Of a stretch of 64,000 nucleotides of DNA, positions 1 through 10,860 are shown piece after piece. The notes beneath the pieces are model-generated. The model worked only from the letters and a program-made list of their open reading frames with translations, did no database searches and was not told the origin of the DNA. The stretch spans positions 5,213,001 through 5,277,000 of the forward strand of contig NC_059415.1 in the NCBI RefSeq assembly GCF_905220565.1, read 5' to 3'. This DNA is from Melitaea cinxia (lineage: Eukaryota; Arthropoda; Insecta; Lepidoptera; Nymphalidae). Numbering within the stretch: the stretch's first letter is position 1; every line of letters begins with the position of its first letter. The position numbers and the translations under genes are program-made.

Positions 1-787
1 ACCATCTGCAGTTAAAAATCACGTAACTAATAAAGAAGTTATTAATCAAACTCTCGAGTTCTCCATAAAGTAAGCAGTTATAATGTAGGTTATGTGTAGG
101 AATATTTACAGTCTTCGTATATAGACTTGAGTGTTTCTCCACCATGCCTCCGAGATCAATTAAAGCCTTCTGCCCTGTATGTTATCATATACATTTTTAT
201 TACGACGATCTGTGCCCATTGCAGGTGCCTAGTAGTAGTGGCTCATACACAGGCTAGATGTTTGTGGAATAAAATGTAATTGGTTTTTAAAAAGATATCG
301 CGAAAGATACATTATAATTCACTTTATTTAAAGAGGAAAATGGAAACAAAATTTCATATTTGAAATACGACCGGCCTTACCCGTTTGCAAAACAAACTCC
401 GCTAGGAAAGTTCTCGAAACATATCCAATAATTCGAATTGGTTCCAGGGATCATAATTTTAATACTACGGCAACTTTTTCCTATTTATATCCGGACCCGG
501 CAATAAAAACAGGTGTAATTTCGTTTATGCTTTGTCGCTTTTTCTTATTCCCAACCCTCGTAATCTAGAGTTTGACTTTAATTTTTTCCAAATAAAATTG
601 TACATAGAAATAAATTATGTGCTTGTGTGGCTCAGAAAACTTTTAGATATATAAATTTAGTTTATCTTGTCAAATATTTTATGTGTGTCTTGTAAATGCT
701 ATAAAAACGTAAAGAAGAAATAAAGATAGAAAGATTTTCATCGTTATATCTTCAATCATCTTTTTTAGCATTAAGTTTTAAACTCGT
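1..787. other. AT-rich non-coding DNA
   Basis: I see no gene, repeat head or RNA gene here. The sequence is AT-rich with scattered stops in all frames. Confidence 0.5.
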
Positions 788-1028
788 CGACGCGTTGGCG
801 TAACGGTCACAGCACTAGTTTGTTGCTGTTGTGTCCTTGTGGATCTTCCTACCGCACCTCGGAGAGCCGTTGGTCCCGGTTGTTGTTATTTACACCTGAT
901 CTTTACTCATAGTATCATATATCGTACAGCCCACATTGGAGTAGCGTGGCGAATTAAATTCTGATCCTACTCCTACATGGGGAAAAGACCTATGCCCAGC
1001 AGAGGGATATTACAGGCTAAAGCGTAGC
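788..1028 (+). mobile_element. tRNA-derived SINE (family A), shortened copy
   Basis: It begins with a tRNA-like box A region (CGTTGGCGTAACGGTCACAG) and continues through the family body (CACCTCGGAGAGCC, then an ACTCATAGTA block). It ends in the family 3' signature CCTATGCCCAGCAG followed by GATATTACAGGCT. Compared with the copy at 33020, the box B portion is deleted. Other copies are near 9283, 33020, 45302, 61105 and 61565. Confidence 0.75.
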
Positions 1029-1177
1029 GTAAATTTTAAACTATTTACATTAGCTGCTAAAATTCCTAAGGAACGACGCTAAAACTATTGTAAGCCTTTT
1101 TCTATATAAGAGTTTTTCCATTATTCACGTGATTTTTGTAGCAACTTCTTAACCCCCTATACCCAAAAATCGTGTGT

Positions 1178-1290
1178 ATTTTTTAAACTGTTTTCCAAAA
1201 TAGGAGGAGTTTCTCGATTGTGTGTATTTTTTGTATGTATGTTACCTCAGCTGCTGTGGGGTTACGGCAGTAAAGAATATAATATTTAAG
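1178..1290 (+). mobile_element. Fragments of MITE C end and SINE B 5' end
   Basis: The stretch AAAATAGGAGGAGTTTCTCG followed by a TTTTGTATGTATGTTACCTC block matches the end of the MITE family seen at 7559 and 56025. It runs straight into GGGGTTACGGCAGTAAAGAA, the 5' end of the SINE B family, which breaks off after about 35 bases. Confidence 0.5.
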
Positions 1291-1689
1291 TTCTTGTTAG
1301 AGGTTTTCAAATAAAGACAAAATTGCGTTTCTATATAAAAACAAAAGATACAACATTTAAAACTTTTACTTCAGATGGAAGTAATTATGCAAAATAGAAT
1401 TACTTGTAATCACAATATTTTCTCTCAATTTTTTTATACAATGTCATCACCAAACCATTATTATGTCTAAACCATGGATTAATACATAACTAAGAGCAGT
1501 GACATCTGTAGTATACATTTCAAATCTATTTGGATAATGGGGCAAGTTCAAACTTAAGAAAACTGCAAAACTATTATACGAGTGTAGTTTATTTACATAA
1601 CTATTATTAAAAATAAATTTTAATAATCTTAAACTAATACATTATTTTTATCTGCGTAAGATCACCGTCAGAGGATAGATAAGGATTGA

Positions 1690-1766
1690 GGGATAACCGG
1701 GATATTTGGTGCGAATTTTTAGAAGGCATATGTCTAGCAGTGGACCATTATAGGCTAAAGTAATAT
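1690..1766 (+). mobile_element. RTE / SINE B 3' end fragment
   Basis: The fragment carries a degraded form of the RTE 3' end seen at 54350-54424: GGGATATTTGGTGCGAATTT, then a variant of CCTATGTCCAGCAGTGGAC, then TATAGGCTAAAG. Confidence 0.6.
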
Positions 1767-2127
1767 ATTTTTATATTCTTTGCTAGTTTTTATCATTTAA
1801 ACTATCACTATGATTTTAATACAACAAAAAAAAAAAATCAAATTGCCAATGGAAATTCACTCGTATGTCACTTAGCAAAGAGTTTAAGTTAATGTATTTT
1901 CTATTACGTGATGCATAAATAATGCCTCAATTTTACGGAACAGATCCTCACATCTCTAACACGGTTCTAATGTAAGGGACATTACGTACTGACCTTTGAT
2001 AAAAAGCGAAAATGGTCCGAGAAGTAGAAAGGTCAAAAGGATTCTTAGCATACGTACCTGCTACCCAATATTCGATTTAGGCCAGACGTTACACCGTGTA
2101 CAATTTTTTAATAAAAACTAGCGGGTA

Positions 2128-2275
2128 CGACGTCACCAACCCGCCTGCCCAGCGTGGTGACTATGGGTAAAGCTCATGAGTTCAAGTTATTTTTGGCGTA
2201 AACTTGTTGAAGCCTATGTCCAGCAGTGGACTGTGGTAGGTTGATATGGTTATTATGATGATGGACTCGACGTTG
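2128..2275 (+). mobile_element. SINE B, 3' half
   Basis: It contains CACCAACCCGCCTGCCCAGC, then GTGGTGACTATGGG, then GCCTATGTCCAGCAGTGGAC near the end, followed by a TATTATGATGATGG tail. The 5' half of the family consensus is missing. Confidence 0.75.
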
Positions 2276-3368
2276 TCCTATCGTGCGAAGTTTTAAACGT
2301 GTTAAGTTTACAAAGATAAGATCACAAATAAAAATAATATCCAATTTAGTATTGTTATTTGAAAGTAATGCGTGTAGAAAAATTAAAAAAAAATTGATGA
2401 TTCAATTTTATATATATAGATACATATAAATAAAGAAGCTCTTCTGAGCGAATTTTTAATAAAAACATGATAATAATAACAATAATCCTAAATAGTAAAA
2501 GAGAGAATTCGTAAAATAATAAAAGTTTCCCAAGTTCCAAATCTCAAGGTAAATCTTAACATGAAAATATAAATCATAAATGATTATTTAATATTCCATC
2601 CGATATATTCAAATGAGACAGACGTAGAGACAAGATAGTATCAAATATACGAACGTTATATTTTATTCCGAGGTAGTTCAACATCATTGCCAAAACAAAC
2701 GAAATAAAGACGGTCCCATCAAAGAGACTAGGTAACGTCTCTCGGGGTTTAACGAGGCATACAGATGTATGAAAGTATATTTACATAGAGCGAATACTAT
2801 AGATTTTTGTCTCTTAGATTTATTTGTACTTTTTGAATTGATTGATTGGCTTCATGTGACATCACACTTCTAGGCATACACCTCTTTTTTCATCAATTTG
2901 TATTTGTAAGTTTATCCACTAGTTTTAAATTTTATTTAGGCAGGATTTACTTATAAATTCCTTTGAATTTTTTTGCTCAGGATCCAATTACTTCTTGAAA
3001 ATGAAATTCTACTCCTCATCCAGTTTATAGTTTTCTACGAAAATTAAATTCTCTCACTCATTTTTCAGCCGATAGCTTAAAATAATATTCATCAAAAGAA
3101 AGCCGCCACATGGCTATCCAACGGATGGATTATAACTACAATTTCTAGATTTTTTTTATATATCACTATAGCTTATTTGTTTTAGTAAAATTGTGACTCA
3201 ACTCTGTCATTCAGCTCAACTGAATGTCCCACATGCTCAATTAAGTGATACTAAATTAGAACGCTTGCCTGAAGCTTATCTGAAGGTTTCTTTCAACTGG
3301 TCAATATCAATACGACATTCATTTTGATATGATTGATTAAGTGGCGCGACTATAATGAGTAACCAATT
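2276..3368. other. AT-rich DNA without recognised feature
   Basis: No convincing ORF, RNA gene or repeat. It ends at the left target duplication of the RTE insertion. Confidence 0.45.
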
Positions 3369-3386
3369 GCCACTATTTAACAACCA
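3369..3386. repeat. Left target-site duplication of RTE insertion
   Basis: GCCACTATTTAACAACCA occurs here and again, identically, at 7235-7252. Everything between the two copies is mobile-element sequence, so the pair reads as an 18-bp target-site duplication. Confidence 0.8.
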
Positions 3387-3400
3387 TTAATAATAATAAT

Positions 3401-6073
3401 ATGGCCAGGGCCCTCATTGGTAGGCTGCTAGCTTTCAGGTCGGGCAACACAAGGCCAAGGATTGTGCGCTCTGTTAGAATGGCCTTCAACGGGCTAGGCA
3501 TCAGCCTCGATCAGCCTGACATAGCCGATAAACTAACGGAGCGCATCGACGGCCTGAAGCAGAGAATCGCGGCATGGGGAAAGCGCATTCGCAGGTACTC
3601 TGAGAGAGTTGAGCGCTTTCGAGAAAATCGCCTCTTCGTGAGTGATCAGAAAAGGTTCTATAGAAAGCTGGAGAACCCGATATCGAGCTCTGCTTCCCTA
3701 AAACCGAGTACGGTTGACCTCGTCGCCTTCTGGCGCAACATATGGTCAGGGGAGGTGGAGCACGAGGAGGGCCCTTGGATTGCGGCGGTTCAGGACGCAT
3801 GTGCTAAAATCGAACCGATGAACCCAATCGCCATCTCTACGGAGGACGTCAGTGGTGCGGTCCGGCGGGCTCCGAACTGGAAAAGTCCGGGGGCCGACGG
3901 TCTGCATCACTACTGGCTGAAAGGGCTCTCGGTCTGCCATGCGACCTTGGCTCGACAATACCAAGAGGCAATAGATCGGAAGACACTCCCGAACCTTTTC
4001 ACTACCGGGATCACTCACTTAGCTCCTAAGTCCACCAACACCGCAGATCCCACCAACTACCGCCCCATAACGTGTCTGACCTCCATCTACAAGACACTGA
4101 CGTCCGTTCTGAGCTGTAAGATCTCACGACATATTGGTGAGTTTAATATCTTGTCTGCAGCTCAGAACGGATGTCGTGGAGGCGGTCGCGGTACAAAGGA
4201 GCTCCTTCTCATCGACTCTGTGGCGGGCCAGCTTGTCAGACGCAACCGTCGGAACTTTTCGGCCGCCTGGATCGACTACAAAAAGGCTTTCGACTCGGTA
4301 CCTCATTCATGGCTCCTGAGGGTCCTCGAGCTGTACAAGGTTGACCAGGCAGTTCGAGACTTCCTCGGAGTATGTATGGGGCAATGGAGCACGATCCTAT
4401 CTCTCCAGGGCGAGCGACTGACGGGTGCGGATGACCCAATCAGGATACGGAGGGGTATTTTCCAGGGTGATTGCCTGAGTCCACTATGGTTCTGCTTGTC
4501 CTTGAACCCTCTAAGCACCCTGCTGGAGCGTTCGGGTACAGGCTTTCAGTTTCGGAGAGGAGGTACTAAAGTCTCCCACCTTCTCTACATGGACGACCTC
4601 AAATTGCTGGCACCTAACGCTGCACGCCTGCAGGAACTGCTGAAAATCACTACGGAGTTCAGCAGTTCCATCAGGATGCAGCTTGGAGTAGATAAGTGTG
4701 CGGTCGTGCATGTGGACAGGGGTCAGGTGACTCAATCGTCGCAGCTTAGTCTCGAATTAACATCATTCAAGACCCTTTCCGAAGCTGAATCTTACCGGTA
4801 TCTGGGTATGTCACAATGCATAGGGGTGAAGGAAGTGGACATGAAACAGGCAGTTTGTGAAATATTTTTTGGACGGCTGACAAAAGTTCTTCGGAGCTAC
4901 TTGTCTGGAGCCAACAAGGTCCGAGCCTATAACGCTTGGGTCATGCCCACTCTCTTGTACACCTTTGGCATACTCAGATGGACTCAGACCGAACTTGACG
5001 CCCTGGACAGAAGAGTCCGCACAACTATGACGCACCATCGCATGCACCACCCTAAGTCGTCGGTCATGAGACTGTACATCTCGCGGAAGTGTGGTGGTCG
5101 AGGCATGTTAAGCGCTAAGACTATGCATAACCGCGAGGTGTGCAGCCTCAGGGCCTACTTTGAAACGAGACAGGACAGCGCTTTGCATGGTGACGTTTCA
5201 ATGTGTGACAAAGGACTAACCCCCCTAGCCTTGGCCAAAGAGAACTGGCAGAAACCGGTCGTACTGAGCACCTCTGACCGGGAGACCGTATGGATGGAGA
5301 AGGAACTGCATGGACGGTTCTACAAGGCGCTTCACGCACCACACGTGGACAGTAAGGCCTCCGTGCAGTGGCTGCGATTCGGCGACCTCTTTGGGGAAAC
5401 CGAAGGTTTTGTCTGTGCAATACAAGATCAGGTGGTCAAGACGAACAACTACCGAAAGCACGTCCTGAAGGATGGCACTCCCGACTTCTGTCGAGCCTGT
5501 CGTCATCCCGGTGAGTCACTCAGGCATGTGCTTTCGGGTTGTTCCGTGCTTGCTAATACTGAGTACTTGCACAGACACAACCAAGTGGCCAAGATTCTCC
5601 ACCAAGAGCTTGCTCTTATGTACGGTCTCCTGGAACAGAGGATGCCGTATTACCAATACTCACCGGTGCCAGTACTCGAACGCGACGGAGTCCGGCTCTA
5701 CTGGGACCTGCCTATCGCCACAGACAGGACGATACTGGCGAACAAGCCTGATATCGTGGTGATGGACAGGGCACGGTCGAGGGTATTTTTAGTGGACATC
5801 ACCGTCCCGCATGACGAGAACCTCGTGAAAGCCGAGACTGAGAAAAAACGTAAATATCTGGATCTGGCGCACGAGATTGTCGACATGTGGGGTGTGGGGT
5901 CTGCTGAAATAATCCCTATCGTAATATCTGCCAACGGTTTGATCCCGGTTAGCCTCGCTCACCATCTGAGGCAACTGGGGATCCGGGACGGTTCGCTCGC
6001 AGCCAGGATGCAGAAGGCGGTGTTACTTGACTCGGCTAGGATTGTCCGCCGGTTTCTCAGCCTACAGCCCTAA
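3401..6073 (+). CDS. Reverse transcriptase with restriction-like endonuclease (Dong/R4 clade), intact ORF
   Basis: This 890-residue ORF encodes a single-ORF non-LTR retrotransposon protein that would copy element RNA at a nicked DNA target. Reverse transcriptase blocks run in order: NYRPITCLTSIYKTL (about residue 215), DYKKAFDSVPHSWLL (about 290), GIFQGDCLSPLWFCLSLNPL (about 355) and the catalytic YMDDL at 396-400. A CCHC zinc-finger-like motif follows (C697, C700, H709, C714). After it comes a PD...D endonuclease core, P783-D784 and D799 within VFLVDITVPHD, as in the R2/R4 restriction-like nucleases. There are no stops or frameshifts, so the copy looks recent. It is shorter than a full Dong ORF would be and lacks a clear N-terminal DNA-binding region, consistent with 5' truncation. 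The ATG at 3401 may be internal to the original ORF. GC content is far above its surroundings. Clade assignment is by motif recognition. Confidence 0.85.
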   Translation: MARALIGRLLAFRSGNTRPRIVRSVRMAFNGLGISLDQPDIADKLTERIDGLKQRIAAWGKRIRRYSERVERFRENRLFVSDQKRFYRKLENPISSSASLKPSTVDLVAFWRNIWSGEVEHEEGPWIAAVQDACAKIEPMNPIAISTEDVSGAVRRAPNWKSPGADGLHHYWLKGLSVCHATLARQYQEAIDRKTLPNLFTTGITHLAPKSTNTADPTNYRPITCLTSIYKTLTSVLSCKISRHIGEFNILSAAQNGCRGGGRGTKELLLIDSVAGQLVRRNRRNFSAAWIDYKKAFDSVPHSWLLRVLELYKVDQAVRDFLGVCMGQWSTILSLQGERLTGADDPIRIRRGIFQGDCLSPLWFCLSLNPLSTLLERSGTGFQFRRGGTKVSHLLYMDDLKLLAPNAARLQELLKITTEFSSSIRMQLGVDKCAVVHVDRGQVTQSSQLSLELTSFKTLSEAESYRYLGMSQCIGVKEVDMKQAVCEIFFGRLTKVLRSYLSGANKVRAYNAWVMPTLLYTFGILRWTQTELDALDRRVRTTMTHHRMHHPKSSVMRLYISRKCGGRGMLSAKTMHNREVCSLRAYFETRQDSALHGDVSMCDKGLTPLALAKENWQKPVVLSTSDRETVWMEKELHGRFYKALHAPHVDSKASVQWLRFGDLFGETEGFVCAIQDQVVKTNNYRKHVLKDGTPDFCRACRHPGESLRHVLSGCSVLANTEYLHRHNQVAKILHQELALMYGLLEQRMPYYQYSPVPVLERDGVRLYWDLPIATDRTILANKPDIVVMDRARSRVFLVDITVPHDENLVKAETEKKRKYLDLAHEIVDMWGVGSAEIIPIVISANGLIPVSLAHHLRQLGIRDGSLAARMQKAVLLDSARIVRRFLSLQP

Positions 6074-6227
6074 CCCCCGGCCGTTTGATCTCCCTGCCGG
6101 GGCGTATTCCTCCACCCGCTTATATTTATATACGTAAGTATAAGTAAATTTACTATATTATTTATATAAGTAGTTATTATAATATATGTATCTATTATGT
6201 ATTGGGCGGGCGGAGTGACATTCAGTA
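3401..6227 (+). mobile_element. Dong/R4-like retrotransposon, 5'-truncated
   Basis: The element lies between TAA arrays at 3387-3400 and 6225-6249. The ORF starts at the first base after the left array, so the 5' part is probably missing. A 150-bp 3' UTR after the stop contains GGGCGGGCGGAGTGACATTC and ends at the right array. The same 3' end recurs on the other strand at 39245-39342 and 58086-58291, again beside TAA arrays. Dong elements of silkworm are known to insert in TAA repeats, which fits. Confidence 0.82.
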
Positions 6228-7234
6228 TAATAATAATAATAATAATAAAGCTTTATTATCCCTTACGTTTTACATATTTATACATAATAATTAGTTAAAA
6301 TAATTATATTTATTAGTACGGTTAGTATAATATCTTAATTCCTATATTAGTGTAAGATTAGTCGTAAGGGCCGCCGATGGCGGTAAAAGCCTCCTCCAAA
6401 CCACTCCAGTAAGCTCTGTCCCGCGCCAGTCTGGTCCACAGCGTTTCCAGCCGCTTCAACCAAGTCATCACTCCATCGCTTGTATGGTCTACCTCGTCTT
6501 CTTTTCTTATCTCGTGGGTACCAATCTATTATACTTTGTAACCATCTCGTTTCAGTTACTCTCAGAATGTGACCAGCCCACCTCCATTTCAGTGTCATAA
6601 TCCGCCTTACGATGTCCATGGCTTTAGATTTTTTCCTGATTATTGTGTTATTTATTCGATCTTTTAATTTTATATTCATGTAACTTCTTTCTAATGCTCT
6701 TTGACATGTTCTAATTTTATGTAAGTGTGTTTTTTTCAGTGTCCAGGTTTGACATCCGTATGTTAAGGTAGGGGCTAGGCAGATGTTCATAGCTTTTGTT
6801 TTTAAATTGATGGGTAAGGAACCTTTAAATATCTCTTTCATAGACCAGTATTTATTCCACGTGCATTTTATTCTTCGGTCGACTTCCTTGTCCTCACATG
6901 ACTTGAACGCTATGAGATGCCCCAGGTACACATATTCTTCTACATAATCAATTTTAACTGTTTGCATCAATATGGGGTTTTCGTTTCTATTTGTCATGAC
7001 CTTAGTTTTTTCTCTGTTTATTTGTAATCCGACCTTTTCGCTGTAGTAGTTAAGAGATTCTAGCATATACTCTAGCTGTGTTGAGTTTTCTGAAAGTAGA
7101 ACGATGTCATCTGCGAATCTAAGGTGTGACAGGTACCTACCATTTATGTTGATGCCAAGGTTGTCCCAGTTGAGATTTCTAAAAACAGATTCTAAAACAG
7201 ATATAAATAGTTTTGGAGATAGCGTACACCATTA
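6228..7234 (-). mobile_element. RTE-clade LINE, 5'-truncated, host of the Dong insertion
   Basis: The element is read on the minus strand. Its 3' UTR ends in AATAAAGCTTTATTATTATT, a TTA-type tail continuing beyond the Dong insertion to 3387. Its truncated 5' end lies at about 7230-7234, directly against the right copy of the 18-bp target duplication. The Dong element splits the tail array, so the RTE inserted first and Dong second. Confidence 0.8.
6347..7230 (-). pseudogene. RTE-clade reverse transcriptase, C-terminal part
   Basis: The minus-strand frame is open from about 7228 to the stop at 6347. It starts inside the polymerase domain with a TLSPKLFISVLESVF block, followed by the catalytic FADDIVLLS. 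An internal methionine lies at 7066. Downstream are the RTE thumb and C-terminal blocks: EEYVYLGHLI, LAPTLTYGCQTWTLKK and LKWRWAGHILRV, then RRRGRPYKRWSDDL near the end. About 290 codons remain. The endonuclease and the front of the reverse transcriptase are absent because of 5' truncation, so it cannot act alone. It is a different RTE family from the copy at 53650: the blocks align but the sequences differ widely. Confidence 0.82.
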
Positions 7235-7252
7235 GCCACTATTTAACAACCA
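7235..7252. repeat. Right target-site duplication of RTE insertion
   Basis: Identical 18-bp partner of 3369-3386. Removing what lies between would restore the pre-insertion sequence. Confidence 0.8.
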
Positions 7253-7558
7253 ATATACTGTTCGCGTTAAATTACGAATAAACTTTAATTACAACAATAG
7301 TGAAAAAGAAAAATTCAAACAAACTTTTATAGCCATAATATAGCTTACAATAAATAGCCAGATAGCTTTAACGGCGACTGGTCAAACAGGTCTCAATGGG
7401 TAAACTTAGATTGATCTATTTTGAAAATAAATCAACAATGCACGGTTGAAACTATGAGAATTAAAATTTGTATTATTTTGTTGGCGATATCATAAAAATA
7501 TATCTTTTTAGATATTTCAAATTCATAGAATGTAGGTATATGAATGACTAGATCTGAT

Positions 7559-7596
7559 TTTTAACCGACTTCAAAAAAGGAGGAGGTTATTCGACC

Positions 7597-7641
<45 letters not shown>

Positions 7642-7918
7642 TTTTATGTATGTTCCGGGATAACTTCGTCGTTTATGAATCGATATGATAATTCTTTTTT
7701 TTTTGTTAGAAAGGAGATATCCCAGTGGTGATACCATGATAAGGATACCAGGATCCGATGATGGAATCCTAGAGAAATCGAGGGAAACCCTCGAAAATCG
7801 TATTGACTACCAGTGCATTTGTCAATTTTTTTCGTCAACTTACCTTGTATTACTTGTCTATGTAATTGAAGTAGGTTTTTTTTTTCGTTTGCGAGCAAAC
7901 ACAATTATTTTTTACTAG
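7559..7918 (-). mobile_element. MITE C with CCGACTTC-type ends
   Basis: The left end reads TTAACCGACTTCAAAAAAGG and the right end holds CGTTTGCGAGCAAACACAA. The same ends and interior occur, reversed, at 56025-56650 and in degraded form at 11230-11530. The interior carries a TA dinucleotide run of about 40 bases (7599-7638). No transposase is visible. Confidence 0.65.
7599..7638. repeat. (TA)n microsatellite inside MITE C
   Basis: About 20 uninterrupted TA units. Confidence 0.9.
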
Positions 7919-8320
7919 CGATTCGCCCCGGCTTTGCACGGGTACAATGCTGATACTGAATATACTACAGAATGTCTTTATTTATAGTGTGAAGCTAGCT
8001 TATAGCATGGTTATTAACATAAAATAACAACAACATTCAAATATGCGTCGTTAGGTTACACGTTGTTACAGAATGCGTTGAAGAAATAAAGGTTCACTGC
8101 TCGTTTCCCGTATGTGATAGCGTGATAATATGTAGCCTATATGTTGACCCGACTTCTTAATAGTATTCGTGCCATATTTGAAGTAAATCCATGCAATACT
8201 TTTTGAGTTTATCCTGGACATACATACAGACAAACAGACAAAAATTCTAAAAACTATATTTTTTTGGGTTCGGTATCGATTGTAGATCACACCCCAAGTA
8301 TTCTTTAAAAAAAATATTCT
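7915..8320 (-). mobile_element. Helitron-like CTAG-ended repeat
   Basis: It starts ACTAGCGATTCGCCCCGGCT, the reverse of the CTAG-terminated ends seen elsewhere in the window, and contains the phrase ACATACAGACAAACAGACAA. Non-coding, and probably non-autonomous. Class is inferred from the CTAG end only. Confidence 0.45.
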
Positions 8321-8458
8321 ATGTATAGTTTTGACTTTCCTACCATTTTATTATATGTATAGATTCATTTTATTTTGTCTCCGCTATTCGTAACGCGGTA
8401 TAAAATATGAGTACGATTTTTTTTTAATAAAATGTTAGTACATTTTTGTAATAAGATC

Positions 8459-8513
8459 AAGATTCAACCTGTATCCCATTGCTAGGGATAGGCCTCTTTC
8501 TCCATATGTAAAG
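8459..8513 (-). mobile_element. SINE A 3' fragment, antisense
   Basis: Read in reverse it gives GGAGAAAGAGGCCTATCCC, AGCAATGGGAT and ACAGGTTGAA, the SINE A 3' signature. Confidence 0.6.
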
Positions 8514-9084
8514 CACCAGTATTAATTAAATATTGTTATTTTCTGTAAAATTAAAAATGTAATATTGTATAAACTGTATTTTTTTTAAGTTGGTTTCATT
8601 TGTTGGTTCAATTTTTTTATTTTTTGCGGTATTTTCTTTTTTTTCTACCTGTAATCTTCTTCAAAGCATAAGGAAACTTTATAAAAAATAATCATAATTC
8701 GTCGAATTGGTTCAGTCTATCTAGCATTTTACGCTTCGCAACACATTTACCAATAAAGATTTATTTTTATTGACCTTAAGTCTTGAATTCTTTGAAATAT
8801 TCTTATTTCCTTACCGTGTAAATGTATCCTAAGGTAGGCACGATTTCACCCGGTTTTTCGTATTTTGCATCACAATGGTAATAACCTTACCTTCGATTGG
8901 CAGCCTAATGGAGGGCGACCTCGCGAATTTAAAACGATTTTGGATCGAATGTTCTTCAAATCTCCTATTATGGAGTAGGTTGTAGTCATAGTAAGAAGGT
9001 ATATATGTTTTTTTGTAAGTGGGTTTGGAAATGAGCTGCTTCAAGTGTTTTGTGTGTTTGTTTTGTTTATGTTATAAAAAATTT

Positions 9085-9215
9085 TATTTTTATTTTTTTT
9101 ATACTTTATTGTACACCACAAATATATTACAAAAAAAAAGCATAAAGATAGTTACAGACAGTGAAGTGCAATGGGCGGACTTATGGCTAATTAGCCATTT
9201 CTTCCAGACAACCCA
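9085..9215 (-). mobile_element. LINE 3' tail (Jockey/CR1-like), antisense
   Basis: The reverse strand reads GGTTGTCTGGAAGAAATGGC, then the palindromic hairpin ATGGCTAATTAGCCAT (9183-9198). A TGTACAATAAAGTATAAAAA tail follows. It matches the sense tail at 39395-39530 closely. Confidence 0.7.
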
Positions 9216-9282
9216 ATATCTATAGCAAATTATGTTATATATATATATATATATCTTTAGCATACACATACTATATACAACC

Positions 9283-9570
9283 ACTCGGTGTAGTAGTGTA
9301 AGTAGTCGCCTAAAACCCCGGTCCCTTTCTTTACGGTTTGGATCTGTGTCCTTAAAGGTCTCGTCCCCACCGTGCCTCGGAGAGCACTAAGCCGTCGGTC
9401 CTGGCTGTTATCATAAACACCATATAGCGATCGTTACTCATAGTAGGAAACATATCTGCCAACCCGCAAGGGATCAGCATGGTAGATTAAGCTCCAATAC
9501 TTCTCCTCCATGGAGAAAGAAGCCTATATCCAGTTGTGGGATGATACAGGCTGAATGCGATACGGTCGTC
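9283..9570 (+). mobile_element. SINE A
   Basis: Family landmarks appear in order: a head without clear box B, TTTACGGTTTGGATCTGTG, CACCGTGCCTCGGAGAGCAC, CGTTACTCATAGTAGGAAAC, and the end ATATCCAGTTGTGGGATGAT followed by ACAGGCTGAATGCG. Confidence 0.72.
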
Positions 9571-9639
9571 TTTTTCTAAGTTAGACAACGTAATGCTTGT
9601 TTTATTGGTAAATTCATATGTACGTATTCACGGTACATA

Positions 9640-9929
9640 TACCAAAATAACATTTTTTAGAATTTTTTGATGTCTGTCTGTCTGTCAGTCTGTTTGTTCC
9701 AGCTAATCTCTGAAACGGCTGGACCAATTTTGACGGGTCTTTCACTGGCAGATAGCTAATGTAATAAGGAGTACCTTTGGCTACCTTTATTTTTGATTTT
9801 TTTTTATAACTGCGAACTAAACAATAAATATTTTATTAAATTCCACGCGAACGAAGTCACAGGCACAGCTAAATATTATTTAATAATATTTTATTAAATT
9901 CCACGCGAACGAAGTCGCAGGCACAGCTA
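9640..9929 (+). mobile_element. CTAG-ended Helitron-like repeat with duplicated terminus
   Basis: It contains TGTCTGTCTGTCAGTCTGTT, then AATCTCTGAAACGGCTGGAC. A 45-bp terminal unit (ATTCCACGCGAACGAAGTC... CAGGCACAGCTA) is present twice, at about 9827-9871 and 9885-9929. Confidence 0.5.
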
Positions 9930-10497
9930 GCATATAAATAAATACGTATATTACACCCATACTCATACTGGGTCATTCAACAGAGCCTTCAACCACTGGA
10001 GCACAAAGCAGGGTCACTACTAACTTCGCCAACGTGATAATCAAATGTTGGTTTTACGAAATAAGCAATTTTACAATTTATTGCCATAATATTTATTGCG
10101 AGTGTTACAAATATATAAATGTGAAATATTGTTAGTTAAATACATATGCTACTTTTATATGTGAAGGTTCTACGAATTTTAGCGAAAATATGATATTTTA
10201 TTATGAAATAATTATCACAACTTCATATAATGATCATTATTTTAATGAGGGATCATTCAAATTACTAACTTTACAAAGTTGAAAACTCGAAAGTTTGTAC
10301 TTAATTATTGTGTTTACGAGTATACCACCATTTAGTAGAACAAATGTTTTCAATAATAACCAATAATAATATTGTTTTAGAATTCGGTCCAATGTTCGTG
10401 TTGTTGAATGAAATTGATTTCATAAATATTTATTTTCTAAAAATAAACATTTTTATTTTTTGAACGATTTAATAACTTTTTTTGTATAAAAACTGAT

Positions 10498-10860
10498 AAC
10501 TGAGGTAGAGCACAGCAGGAAATTTCCTGCTCAAAATATGGAGCAACCGACTTGGGTCTTGAGTCGACCTCGATCTTACAGAAGAAAATATACACACATA
10601 ATAAAACACAGCTAAATAATAATGTTTTCAAGCAGTGTTACGTTCCTGTTGATGAGTAAGGAAACCAGCTCTTGAATGAATTGGGGATAGCTTCGGCAAC
10701 GTGCTTGCGATGCTTCTGGTGTTGCAGACGTCCATAAGCTACGGTAATCGGTTACCATCAGGTGAGCCGTACACTTGTTTGCCGACCTAGTTGTACCAAA
10801 AAAAATTAGTCGTAGAGTACATGTCATAGGTAATTAAAGCGTCCCTAACCAATTTTTTTT
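10498..10860 (-). mobile_element. Repeat family D (MITE/SINE-like), antisense
   Basis: Read in reverse it starts near CTAGGTCGGCAAACAAGTGT and continues GGCTCACCTGATGGTAACCG. It ends with TTGAGCAGGAAATTTCCTGC and a TGCTCTACCTCAG block. Other copies are at 13985, 22755, 43345, 47305 and 57585. I cannot assign a class. Confidence 0.6.

Noticed and set aside
3501..5974. Several 60-99 codon frames on both strands within the Dong ORF
   Set aside because: They overlap the GC-rich reverse transcriptase in other frames and show no family motifs.
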